From Rubrivivax sp. (GTDB lineage Bacteria; Pseudomonadota; Gammaproteobacteria; Burkholderiales; Burkholderiaceae_C): 64,000 bases of DNA. The position numbers and the translations under genes were made by a program. The stretch lies in the NCBI GenBank assembly GCA_016719535.1, contig JADJYX010000002.1:1-64000 (forward strand), in the 5' to 3' direction. Below, piece after piece: positions 1 through 7,553 of this stretch (within the stretch, counting starts at the first letter, position 1; each line of letters starts with the position of its first letter). The notes beneath the pieces were generated by a model. The model ran no database searches. It was not told the DNA's origin and saw nothing but the letters and a program-made list of their open reading frames with translations.

Positions 1-30
1 GCTTCTTCTCCATACACGCAGGCCCTTGCC

Positions 31-36
31 TAGAAT
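31..36 (+). promoter_or_regulatory. possible -10 box of a leaderless DUF4160 gene
   Basis: TAGAAT lies seven bases before the ATG at 43, so a transcript starting at the usual distance would begin at or next to the start codon. No Shine-Dalgarno sequence is visible. No convincing -35 box is seen, and the window edge limits the view. Confidence 0.3.
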
Positions 37-42
37 CCCGGC

Positions 43-270
43 ATGCCGGTGGTACTGCGCTACAAGGGCTTTCGCTTGTTCTTCTATTCCAACGAAGGCA
101 GCCCGCGTGAGCCTGTTCATGTGCACGTGCGTGCGGCTGACGGCGAAGCCAAGCTGTGGCTCGAGCCGCAGATTCGCGTGGCTGTCAGCTATGGTTTTGA
201 CGCCGGCACCTTGCGGGAGCTGGTGGACGTGGCGCAGAACCATCGCGAGATGATCGATGGCGTGGCATGA
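43..270 (+). CDS. DUF4160 domain-containing protein
   Basis: A 75-residue protein matching the small DUF4160 family. The core includes a GFRLFFYSNE strand and a PVHVHVR segment with clustered histidines, followed by a WLEPQIRVA segment. Length is normal for the family. The biochemical role is unknown; DUF4160 genes are typically paired with a DUF2442 gene, and such pairs have been suggested to be toxin-antitoxin-like, which this sequence does not prove. The ATGA overlap with the next gene (267-270) implies translational coupling. The start at 43 is the only in-frame ATG that keeps the full domain. Confidence 0.85.
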   Translation: MPVVLRYKGFRLFFYSNEGSPREPVHVHVRAADGEAKLWLEPQIRVAVSYGFDAGTLRELVDVAQNHREMIDGVA

Positions 271-518
271 CAACTTCGGCTAAGGCGGTCCGATTCGACG
301 ACGACTGCCTGTGGGTCGAACTCGACGACGGCCGCGTCGTGGGCGTGCCGCTGGCCTGGTTCCCGCGCCTGCTGGCCGCATCGCCCGAGCAGCGCAGCGC
401 GTTCGAACTCAGCCCGCGCGGCATCCATTGGGACGCCCTGGACGAAGACATCTCGATCGACGGACTGCTCGCCGGCCATGGCGACCTGACCCACGCCCGT
501 TCGGCGGCCTCGGCGTGA
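267..518 (+). CDS. DUF2442 domain-containing protein
   Basis: An 83-residue protein of the DUF2442 family. It shows the typical pattern of a short beta hairpin (LWVELDDGRVVGVPLAWFPRL), then a segment on how residues relate to the stop (FELSPRGIHWDALDEDISIDGLL). Family members of this size act as small partners of DUF4160 proteins and resemble the N-terminal part of some DNA-binding proteins. It overlaps the upstream gene by ATGA, so the two are made together. The function is unknown; an antitoxin-like role is inference from pairing alone. The gene ends 36 bases before the convergent rng stop. Confidence 0.85.
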   Translation: MTTSAKAVRFDDDCLWVELDDGRVVGVPLAWFPRLLAASPEQRSAFELSPRGIHWDALDEDISIDGLLAGHGDLTHARSAASA

Positions 519-554
519 TGCCGCGGCGGGCCAGCACGCCGCGCGCGGCCAGGC

Positions 555-2042
555 CTACATCAGCACGATGTCGTACTGCTCCGGATTCATCGTCGGCTCC
601 GCCGACAGCGAGATCGGCTTGCCGATGAACTCCGACAACCCCGCCAGGTGCACGCTCTCCTCGTCCAGCAGCATCTCGACGACGGCCGCCGATGCGACGA
701 CGCGGAATTCCTTGGGGTCGAACTGCCGCGCCTCGCGCAGGATCTCGCGCAGGATGTCGTAGCACACGCTGCGCGCGGTCTTCACCTGGCCGCGGCCGGC
801 GCAGGTGGGGCAGGGCTCGCACAGCATGTGCGCCAGGCTCTCGCGCGTGCGCTTGCGCGTCATCTCCACCAGCCCCAGCTGCGTGAAGCCGCTCACCGTG
901 GTGCGCGTGCGGTCACGCGCCAGCTGCTTGCGGAATTCGGCCAGCACGGCCTGCTGGTGCTCCTCGCGTGCCATGTCGATGAAGTCGACGATGATGATGC
1001 CGCCCAGGTTGCGCAGCCGCAGCTGGCGCGCGATGGCGCCGGCCGCCTCGAGGTTGGTCTTGAAGATGGTGTCGTCGAAGTTGCGCGCGCCGACAAAGCC
1101 GCCGGTGTTCACGTCCACCGTGGTCAGCGCCTCGGTCTGGTCGAAGATGACGTAGCCGCCGCTCTTCAGGTCGACGCGGCGGGCCAGCGCGCGCTCGATC
1201 TCCTCCTCGATGCCGAACAGGTCGAAGATCGGCCGCTCGCCCTTGTAGTGCTCGAGCTTGGCCACGGTGCCGGGCATGTAGATGTCGCCGAAGGCGCGCA
1301 GCGCGTCGTGCTGCATCTTGCTGTCGATGCGGATGGCCTGCGTCAGCTCGGTGGACAGGTCGCGCAGCACGCGCTCGGCCAGGCTCAGGTCCTGGTGCAG
1401 CAGGCTGCCGGCGGGCCGGCTGTGCGAGCGTTCGCGGATCAGGCCCCAGGTCTTGCGCAGGTAGGCGATGTCGTCGGCCAGCTCGGCGTCGGTGGCCTCT
1501 TCGGCATTGGTGCGCAGGATGAAGCCGCCGCCGCCGCCGTCCTCGGGCTTGCCCACCAGTGCCTGCATGCGGCTGCGCAGCTGCTCGCGCAGATCGGGGC
1601 TGCCGATCTTCTGGCTGATGCCGATGTGGTTGTCCTGCGGCAGGTAGACCAGCATGCGCCCGGCGATGCTGATCTGCGTGGACAGCCGTGCGCCCTTGGT
1701 GCCGATGGCGTCCTTGATGACCTGCACCGTCAGCGCCTGGCCCTCGAAGACCTGGCGCTCGATCGGCGGCAGCGGGTCGCCGCGGCCGCCGCCGTTGGTC
1801 CAGCCGCCCGAATGCGGGTGCAGGTCGGCCACGTGCAGGAAGGCGGCGCGCTCCAGCCCGATGTCGATGAAGGCGCTTTGCATGCCAGGCAGCACGCGCA
1901 CCACCTTGCCCAGGTAGACGTTGCCGACCAGCCCGCGCTCGAGCGTGCGCTCGATGTGCAGCTCCTGCACGGCACCGTTCTCGATGATCGCCACCCGCGT
2001 CTCCTGCGGGGCCCAGTTGATCAGGATGTCTTGGCTGGCCAT
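555..2042 (-). CDS. rng: ribonuclease G
   Basis: A 495-residue RNase E/G family endoribonuclease that matures the 5' end of 16S rRNA and decays some mRNAs in the cytoplasm. The N-terminal S1-like domain begins with ILINWAPQETRVAI. The catalytic DNase I-like region carries both metal-binding aspartates (TVDVNTGGFVG and IIIVDFIDM). The zinc-link CEPCPTCAGRG follows near residue 400. There is no C-terminal scaffold as in RNase E, so RNase G is the better call. It is the last gene of the minus-strand operon, 30 bases after maf, in the order usual for Burkholderiales. Stop is TAG. Confidence 0.95.
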   Translation of the reverse strand: MASQDILINWAPQETRVAIIENGAVQELHIERTLERGLVGNVYLGKVVRVLPGMQSAFIDIGLERAAFLHVADLHPHSGGWTNGGGRGDPLPPIERQVFEGQALTVQVIKDAIGTKGARLSTQISIAGRMLVYLPQDNHIGISQKIGSPDLREQLRSRMQALVGKPEDGGGGGFILRTNAEEATDAELADDIAYLRKTWGLIRERSHSRPAGSLLHQDLSLAERVLRDLSTELTQAIRIDSKMQHDALRAFGDIYMPGTVAKLEHYKGERPIFDLFGIEEEIERALARRVDLKSGGYVIFDQTEALTTVDVNTGGFVGARNFDDTIFKTNLEAAGAIARQLRLRNLGGIIIVDFIDMAREEHQQAVLAEFRKQLARDRTRTTVSGFTQLGLVEMTRKRTRESLAHMLCEPCPTCAGRGQVKTARSVCYDILREILREARQFDPKEFRVVASAAVVEMLLDEESVHLAGLSEFIGKPISLSAEPTMNPEQYDIVLM

Positions 2043-2072
2043 GATGGCGGAGTCTAGTGGCGCCGCCGCCGG

Positions 2073-2702
2073 TCACAGGTCCATGCGGACACTCGCGCGC
2101 GCCAGCAGCTGCGCCGTCTCGTGCAGCGGCAGGCCCATCACGCCGCTGTAGCTGCCCTCGATGTGCTCGATCCAGGCGGCGATGCGGCCCTGGATGGCAT
2201 AGGCACCGGCCTTGCCGCGCGGCTCGCCGCTGGCCACGTAGAGCTCGATGCTGCGCTGTGACAGCGCCGCGAAGCGCACGCGCGAGACGCTCAGCGCCAG
2301 AAAGTGCGCGGCACCGGCGCCAGCGCCCACGGCCACCGCCGTCAGCACGCGGTGGCTGCGGCCCGACAGCGCGCGCAGCATCTCGGCGGCATGCTCGGGG
2401 CTGTCGGGCTTGCCCAGGATGCGCCGGCCCAGCGCCACGGTGGTGTCGGCCACCAGGATGGGTGCCGGCGGCAGCTTGCGCGCGGCCAGCCGCTGGCGGG
2501 CGGCGGCCAGCTTGCGCAGCGTCACGCGCTGCACGTAGTCGGCGGGTGCCTCGCCGCTGCGTTCGGCCTCCAGCGCCTCGGCGTCCTCGTTGCGGCCGGG
2601 CAGCAGCGGCTGGTGCGCCACGCCCAGCTGGTCCAGCAGCTGCACGCGGCGCGGGCTCTGGCTGGCCAGGTAGACGAAGTCGTGCTGGTTGGGCAGGTGC
2701 AT
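2073..2702 (-). CDS. maf: Maf-like nucleoside triphosphate pyrophosphatase
   Basis: A 209-residue Maf/Ham1-superfamily protein. It begins with the hallmark LASQSPRR loop and contains DTTVALGRRILGKP, with the catalytic aspartate, and the ATPGEY-like QGRIAAWIEHIEGSYSGVMGLP segment. Maf proteins hydrolyse dTTP/UTP or modified nucleotides and so clean the nucleotide pool. The start at 2702 follows rlmH by five bases; longer in-frame extension upstream runs through the rlmH gene in another frame and is not real. Operon partner of rng and rlmH. Confidence 0.93.
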   Translation of the reverse strand: MHLPNQHDFVYLASQSPRRVQLLDQLGVAHQPLLPGRNEDAEALEAERSGEAPADYVQRVTLRKLAAARQRLAARKLPPAPILVADTTVALGRRILGKPDSPEHAAEMLRALSGRSHRVLTAVAVGAGAGAAHFLALSVSRVRFAALSQRSIELYVASGEPRGKAGAYAIQGRIAAWIEHIEGSYSGVMGLPLHETAQLLARASVRMDL

Positions 2703-2707
2703 GGCAT

Positions 2708-3175
2708 TCACTCGCGGTGGTAGGGGTGGCCGCTCAGCATTGACCAGGCGCGGTACAGCGCCTCGGCCAGCAGCACGCGCGCGACGGCGTGCGGCAGCGT
2801 CAGGTCCGACAGGCGCAGGGTCTCGTCGGCCGTGCCCTTGAGCGCCGGGGCGATGCCGTCGGGGCCGCCGATGAGGAAGGCCACGTCGCGGCCGTCGCCG
2901 CGCCAGAAGCCCAGGCGTTCGGCGAGCTGCGCGCTGGTCAGCCGCGTGCCGCGCTCGTCCAGCAGCACGCGGCGTGCGCCCTTGGGGATCGCGGCGTCCA
3001 GGCGCCGGGCCTCGGCGGCCATGCATTGCCCGGCGCTGCGGCCGGCGCGTGGCTCGGCCTTCAGCGCCTTCAGCTCCAGCCGCGTCTCGGGCGGGAAGCG
3101 CCTGGCAAAGTCGGCCCAGGCCGCATCGGCCCAGTCGGGCTGGCGCTGGCCGATGGCCACCACCAGCAGCTGCAT
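2708..3175 (-). CDS. rlmH: 23S rRNA (pseudouridine(1915)-N(3))-methyltransferase
   Basis: A 155-residue SPOUT methyltransferase, the exact size of RlmH. It modifies pseudouridine 1915 of helix 69 in the 70S ribosome using S-adenosylmethionine. The diagnostic C-terminal knot is present: LIGGPDGI followed by LSDLTLPHAVARVLLAEALYRAW and the terminal SGHPYHRE. It lies four bases after rsfS and five before maf, in the universally conserved rsfS-rlmH order. Confidence 0.96.
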   Translation of the reverse strand: MQLLVVAIGQRQPDWADAAWADFARRFPPETRLELKALKAEPRAGRSAGQCMAAEARRLDAAIPKGARRVLLDERGTRLTSAQLAERLGFWRGDGRDVAFLIGGPDGIAPALKGTADETLRLSDLTLPHAVARVLLAEALYRAWSMLSGHPYHRE

Positions 3176-3179
3176 GGCC

Positions 3180-3866
3180 TCAGGCCCGGCTGGTCTTGCG
3201 GGCCGCGGCCGGCCTGGCGGCCGACTGGCCCGCTGCCCGCTTCGCCGCCGGCGCGGTGGCCGCAGTCTTGCCCGCCGCCTGCTTCGCCGCCGGCGCCTTG
3301 CGTGCGGGCGACTTGGCGGCCACGCGCTTGAAGGCCGCGGTGCGGTCGGCCTGCTTCTGCGCGTCGGTCTTGCGCGGCGCGGCCTTCTTCGCCGCGCCGG
3401 ATGGCGCCGTGGCGGCCTGCCTGGCGACGGTTTTCTTCGCGGCCGCCTTCTTCGCCGGCGCCGTCTTCGTGCTGGCCGCTGCCGGCGCAGGCTCGCTGGC
3501 CTTGACCAGGCCGGTGGCCTGCTCGCCGAGCTTGAGCTTCACCGCCTTGCCACCCCAGATCTCTTCCAGGTTGTAGTAGTCGCGGATCGACGGCTGCATG
3601 ATGTGCGCCACCGCGGCGCCGCAGTCGACGATGATCCACTCGCCGTTGTCCTCGCCCTCGGTGCGCAGCACGTCCATGCCGCGCTTCTTGACCGTTTCGC
3701 GCACGCTGGACGCCAGCGCCTTGGTCTGCCGGTTGCTGGTGCCCGAGGCGATGATCACGCGCTCGAACAGGGGCGAGAGGTGTTCGGTGTTGAAGACGGC
3801 GATGTTCTGCGCCTTCACGTCCTCGAGGCCATCGACGATGGCACGTTGCAGCTTGCGGATGTCCAT
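3180..3866 (-). CDS. rsfS: ribosome silencing factor with long basic tail
   Basis: The first ~116 residues are a complete RsfS/DUF143 domain (start MDIRKLQRAIVDGLEDV; VIIASGTSNRQTKALAS; GEWIIVDCGAAVAHIMQ; REYYNLEEIW-like DYYNLEEIWGG). RsfS binds L14/uL14 and blocks subunit joining when nutrients are short. The remaining ~110 residues are an Ala/Lys/Arg/Pro-rich, histone H1-like low-complexity tail, so the protein is about twice the normal length (roughly 105-130). The tail is in frame with good codon use and is probably disordered. nadD precedes it with no gap and rlmH follows four bases later. Confidence 0.94.
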   Translation of the reverse strand: MDIRKLQRAIVDGLEDVKAQNIAVFNTEHLSPLFERVIIASGTSNRQTKALASSVRETVKKRGMDVLRTEGEDNGEWIIVDCGAAVAHIMQPSIRDYYNLEEIWGGKAVKLKLGEQATGLVKASEPAPAAASTKTAPAKKAAAKKTVARQAATAPSGAAKKAAPRKTDAQKQADRTAAFKRVAAKSPARKAPAAKQAAGKTAATAPAAKRAAGQSAARPAAARKTSRA

Positions 3867-4463
3867 TCAGCTCCTGGATTCGGCCTGATAAAGGCCTTGA
3901 AGGTCAATATAGCGCGCCACTTCGGGCGGCACCAGATGGTCGATCCCTTCGCCACGCGCGACGCGCGCGCGGACGTCGGTGGCGGCGATGTCCAGCATCG
4001 GCAGCGGCACCACCCGGTGGCGGTGGCGCAGCACCGCGGGGTCGACCGCGGGCGGCACGCCGGGGCGGTTGGCCACCGCCAGCACCACCTGCTGCAGGAT
4101 CCCGGGCCAGCCCTGCCAGGTGTGGAAGCCGGCATACTGGTCCTGGCCGATGAGCAGGAAGAGCTGCGCATCGGGGTGTTCGGCGCGCAGCTCGCGCACG
4201 GTGTCGGCGGTATAGCTGGGGCCGGCGCGTTCGAGTTCGCGGCGGTCGATCACGAAGCGCGGCTCGTCCGCGATGGCCAGGCGCAGCATGGCCTCGCGGT
4301 GCACGGCCGGCGTCATCGGGCGCGCCTTCTGCCAGGGCTGCCCGGCGGGGATCCACAGCACGCGGTCGAGCTGCAGTTCGGCCAGGGCGTGACGTGCCAG
4401 CTCGACATGGGCGCGGTGCACCGGGTCGAAACTGCCACCGAACAGGCCCAGGCGTTCGCCCAT
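3867..4463 (-). CDS. nadD: nicotinate-nucleotide adenylyltransferase
   Basis: A 198-residue NadD. It has the nucleotidyltransferase GLFGGSFDPVHRAH signature at the N terminus (HxxH-type ATP site) and the ISxTDVRAR-type motif (IAATDVRARVARG) near the C terminus. It makes nicotinate adenine dinucleotide from nicotinate mononucleotide and ATP in NAD synthesis. The start ATG at 4463 overlaps the hemF stop by one base (TGATG) and the stop abuts the rsfS start, which fixes both ends. Longer upstream extension lies inside hemF in another frame. Confidence 0.95.
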   Translation of the reverse strand: MGERLGLFGGSFDPVHRAHVELARHALAELQLDRVLWIPAGQPWQKARPMTPAVHREAMLRLAIADEPRFVIDRRELERAGPSYTADTVRELRAEHPDAQLFLLIGQDQYAGFHTWQGWPGILQQVVLAVANRPGVPPAVDPAVLRHRHRVVPLPMLDIAATDVRARVARGEGIDHLVPPEVARYIDLQGLYQAESRS

Positions 4464-5386
4464 CAGGCGGGTGTCCAGTCGGCCCAGTCGCGCGGCTTCA
4501 GGAAGTCGGTGTAGAGGCGCGCCTCGGGCGTGCCGGCTTCGGGCTCCCAGCGGTAGCGCCACTTCACCACCGGCGGCATCGACATCAGGATGCTCTCGGT
4601 GCGCCCGCCGCTCTGCAGCCCGAACAGCGTGCCGCGGTCGAAGACCAGGTTGAACTCGACATAGCGCCCGCGCCGGTAGGCCTGGAAGTCGCGCTCGCGC
4701 TCGCCCCAGGGCAGCTCGCGGCGGCGCTGGACGATGGGCACATAGGCGTCGAGGAAGGCATCGCCCACCGCGCGCGTCATGCCGAAGCTGCGCTCGAAGC
4801 CGCCTTCCTGGAAGTCGTCGAAGAAGATGCCGCCGATGCCGCGCGGCTCGTTGCGGTGCTTGAGGAAGAAATAGTCGTCGCACCAGGCCTTGAAGCGCGG
4901 GTGCAGGTCCGGCCCGAAGGGCGCCAGCGCGTCGCGGCAGGTGCGGTGGAAATGCGCCGCGTCCTCCTCGAAGCCGTAGTAGGGCGTGAGGTCCATGCCG
5001 CCGCCGAACCACACCACCGGCGCCTGGCCCTCGGGCAGCGCGGCAAACATGCGCACGTTCATGTGCACCGTGGGCACGTAGGGGTTGCGCGGGTGGAAGA
5101 CCAGGCTCACGCCCATGGCCTCGAAGGGGGCGCCGGCCAGCTCGGGCCGGTGCTGCGTGGCCGACGGCGGCAGGCCCTGGCCCCTGACGTGGCTGAAGTT
5201 GCAGCCGCCGCGCTCGAGCAGCCGGCCCTCCTCCACCAGCTGCGACAGGCCATCGCCTTCGAGCCGGCCGCCGGGCGGGCGCGTCCAGCCGTCGCTGACG
5301 AAGGTCTTGCCGTCCTCGGCCTGCATCGTGGTGACGATGCGGTTCTGCAGGCCGAGCAGGTAGTCGCGCACGGGTGTCGTATTCAT
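4463..5386 (-). CDS. hemF: oxygen-dependent coproporphyrinogen III oxidase
   Basis: A 307-residue HemF, full length. It decarboxylates two propionates of coproporphyrinogen III to vinyls using O2, in cytosolic haem synthesis. Signatures seen are MNVRMF, VWFGGGMDLTPYYGFEEDA, the FFDDF segment and the C-terminal RTESILMSMPPVVKWRY. The start at 5386 is the first ATG after a 14-G/C tract that lies between purD and hemF. No clear Shine-Dalgarno sequence sits in front of it, which makes the tract worth noting. It overlaps nadD by one base. Confidence 0.95.
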   Translation of the reverse strand: MNTTPVRDYLLGLQNRIVTTMQAEDGKTFVSDGWTRPPGGRLEGDGLSQLVEEGRLLERGGCNFSHVRGQGLPPSATQHRPELAGAPFEAMGVSLVFHPRNPYVPTVHMNVRMFAALPEGQAPVVWFGGGMDLTPYYGFEEDAAHFHRTCRDALAPFGPDLHPRFKAWCDDYFFLKHRNEPRGIGGIFFDDFQEGGFERSFGMTRAVGDAFLDAYVPIVQRRRELPWGERERDFQAYRRGRYVEFNLVFDRGTLFGLQSGGRTESILMSMPPVVKWRYRWEPEAGTPEARLYTDFLKPRDWADWTPA

Positions 5387-5402
5387 GTCGGATGTCGGCG
5401 CC

Positions 5403-5421
5403 GGGGGGGGGGGGGGCGGGG
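5403..5421. repeat. G14/C14 homopolymer upstream of hemF
   Basis: Fourteen consecutive G on the plus strand (5403-5416), one C, then four more G. On the coding strand this is a C tract that starts about 17 bases before the hemF ATG and ends just after the purD stop. It does not sit in a reading frame. Such tracts are prone to slippage and to length errors in sequencing. Confidence 0.9.
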
Positions 5422-5424
5422 AGG

Positions 5425-6706
5425 TCAATGCCTGATGGCCCTGTGGCCGATGTCGCTGCGCCACTGCGCGCCGTCGAAGCGGATGGCGCGCACACCTTCG
5501 TAGGCGCGCTGCTGTGCCAGCTTCACCGAATCGCCGAGCGCGGTGACGCACAGCACGCGGCCGCCGCTGCTGACCAGCCGGCCCTCGACGAGCTGCGTGC
5601 CGGCGTGGAAGACCTTGAGGTCGTCGGCCGCTGCCGGGCCGCCGCTGACGGCATCGCCCTTGCGCGGCGCGGCCGGATAGCCGGCTGCGGCCATCACCAC
5701 GCCCAGCGCGGTGCGCCGGTCCCACTGCAGCTCCACCTGGTCGAGCGTGCCGTCGGTGGCGTGCATCAGCACCTCGAAGAGGTCGCTCTTCAGCCGCATC
5801 AGGATGACCTCGGCCTCGGGGTCGCCGAGCCGGCAGTTGAATTCCACCGTGCGCGGGTGGCCCTGCGCGTCGATCATCAGCCCGGCATACAGGAAGCCGG
5901 TGAAGGGCATGCCTTCGCGCGCCATGCCGGCCAGCGTGGGCTGGATGATCTCGTGCATGACCTTCGCATGCACGTTGGGCGTGACCACCGGCGCCGGGCG
6001 AATAGGCCCCCATGCCGCCGGTATTGGGCCCGGTGTCGCCGTCGCCGATGCGCTTGTGGTCCTGGCTGGTGGCCAGCGAGACCACATGCTCGCCGTCGGC
6101 GATGACGATGAAGCTGGCCTCCTCGCCGGCCATGAATTCCTCGATCACGACGCGCGCACCGTCGGCGTTGTGCTGCACGCCCAGGCTGTTGGCGCCCAGC
6201 ATGTCGTCGATGGCGGCATGGGCCTCGGCCAGCGACATCGCCACCACCACGCCCTTGCCGGCGGCCAGGCCGTCGGCCTTGATGACGATGGGCGCGCCCT
6301 CGGCATCCACGTAGGCATGCGCCGCGCCCGCATCGGCAAAGGTCTTCGCGCGCGCGGTGGGGATGTGATGGCGTTCCATGAAGGCCTTGCTGAAGGCCTT
6401 GGAGCTTTCGAGCTGCGCCGCCGCCTTCGTGGGCCCGAAGATGCGCAGGCCGCGCGCGCGGAACAGGTCCACCAGGCCGGCGGCCAGCGGTGCCTCGGGG
6501 CCGACGACGGTCAGCGCGACCTTCTCGGCCTCGGCAAAGTCGCACAGTGCCGCCGGATCGGTCAGCGGCACGTTGCGCAGGCCGGTTTCGGTGGCGGTGC
6601 CGCCGTTGCCGGGGGCCACGAAGACCGTCTGCACGCGCTCGCATTGCGCCAGTTTCCAGGCCAGCGCGTGCTCGCGCCCGCCGCCGCCGATGACGAGAAC
6701 CTTCAT
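5425..6706 (-). pseudogene. purD: phosphoribosylamine-glycine ligase, one-base frameshift
   Basis: PurD joins glycine to phosphoribosylamine with ATP in purine synthesis. The first frame starts with MKVLVIGGGGREHALAW and stays in family register through the ATP-grasp loops (GDGDTGPNTGGMGAYSP). There the match jumps to another frame, which continues (VVTPNVHAKVMHEIIQP, then FNCRLGDPEAE) to the normal C terminus at 5425. Removing one base from the G/C-rich run at about 5994-5998 restores a 426-residue protein, the normal length. As purD is required for purine prototrophy and its neighbours are intact, a sequencing or assembly error is at least as likely as true loss. It starts seven bases after yebC. 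Confidence 0.9.
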
Positions 6707-6713
6707 CGTGCCC

Positions 6714-7439
6714 TTACCCGCCGATCTCGGCGTTGTGGAAGACGTCCTGCACGTCGTCCAGGTCCTCGATGGCGTCGAGCAGCTTCTGCATGCGCTGCGC
6801 GTCGTCGCCGGCGAGCTCGATGGCGTTCTCGGCACGCATCGTCACCTCGGCGATCTCGGGTTTCAGGCCCTTGGCCTCGAGCGCATGCTTCACCGCCTCG
6901 AATGCGGGCGGCGCGGTCAGCACCTCGATGCTGCCGTCATCGCCGGCGATGACGTCCTCGGCGCCGGCCTCCAGCGCCACCTCCATCACCTGCTCCTCGC
7001 TGGTGCCGGGCGCGAAGACCAGCTGGCCGCAATGCTTGAACTGGAACGCCACCGAGCCTTCGGTGCCCATATTGCCGCCGTATTTGCTGAAGGCGTGGCG
7101 CACCTCGGCCACCGTGCGCACGCGGTTGTCGGTCATGCAGTCGACGATGATGGCCGCGCCGCCGATGCCGTAGCCCTCGTAGCGGATTTCCTCGTAGTTG
7201 ACGCCTTCGAGGTTGCCGGTGGCCTTGTCGATGTTGCGCTTGACGGTGTCGACCGGCAGGTTGACGGCCTTGGCCTTCTCCACCGCCAGCCGCAGCCGCG
7301 GGTTGGACGCCACATCACCACCGCCCAGGCGCGCCGCGACCATGATCTCGCGGATCACGCGCGTCCAGGCCTTGCCGCGCTTTTCGTCCTGGCGGCCCTT
7401 GCGGTGCTGGATGTTGGCCCATTTGGAATGTCCGGCCAT
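6714..7439 (-). CDS. yebC: YebC/PmpR family protein
   Basis: A 241-residue YebC family protein with the invariant MAGHSKWANIQHRKGRQDEKRGK start and the GYGIGGAAIIVDCMTDNRVRT and GGNMGTEGSVAFQF motifs. Members bind DNA as regulators (PmpR) and recent work links them to translation of difficult peptide stretches. It is the first gene of the minus-strand operon, followed after seven bases by purD. The stop is a TAA, showing that TAA is a genuine stop codon in this genome. The start is fixed by the family N terminus. Confidence 0.95.
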   Translation of the reverse strand: MAGHSKWANIQHRKGRQDEKRGKAWTRVIREIMVAARLGGGDVASNPRLRLAVEKAKAVNLPVDTVKRNIDKATGNLEGVNYEEIRYEGYGIGGAAIIVDCMTDNRVRTVAEVRHAFSKYGGNMGTEGSVAFQFKHCGQLVFAPGTSEEQVMEVALEAGAEDVIAGDDGSIEVLTAPPAFEAVKHALEAKGLKPEIAEVTMRAENAIELAGDDAQRMQKLLDAIEDLDDVQDVFHNAEIGG

Positions 7440-7501
7440 GGTCGGGGGGCTCCTCGCCGCGCCGGGGCGGGCGGGCTTTGCTGAAAGTTTCGGGGTGCGG
7501 G

Positions 7502-7507
7502 ATTCTA
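7502..7507 (-). promoter_or_regulatory. possible -10 box of the yebC operon
   Basis: Read on the minus strand this is TAGAAT, about 60 bases before the yebC start, in the 114-base divergent gap between yebC and the SulP gene. A matching -35 box is not convincing. Confidence 0.3.
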
Positions 7508-7553
7508 CTGATCGCCCCGCTCGTCGCGCTGCCGGCTCGGCGACACTCGCGGC

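Noticed and set aside
648..2057. 469-codon open frame on the plus strand opposite rng
   Set aside because: Antisense shadow of a GC-rich gene. It has Leu/Ala/Val/His-rich low-complexity composition, no family match and no ribosome site.
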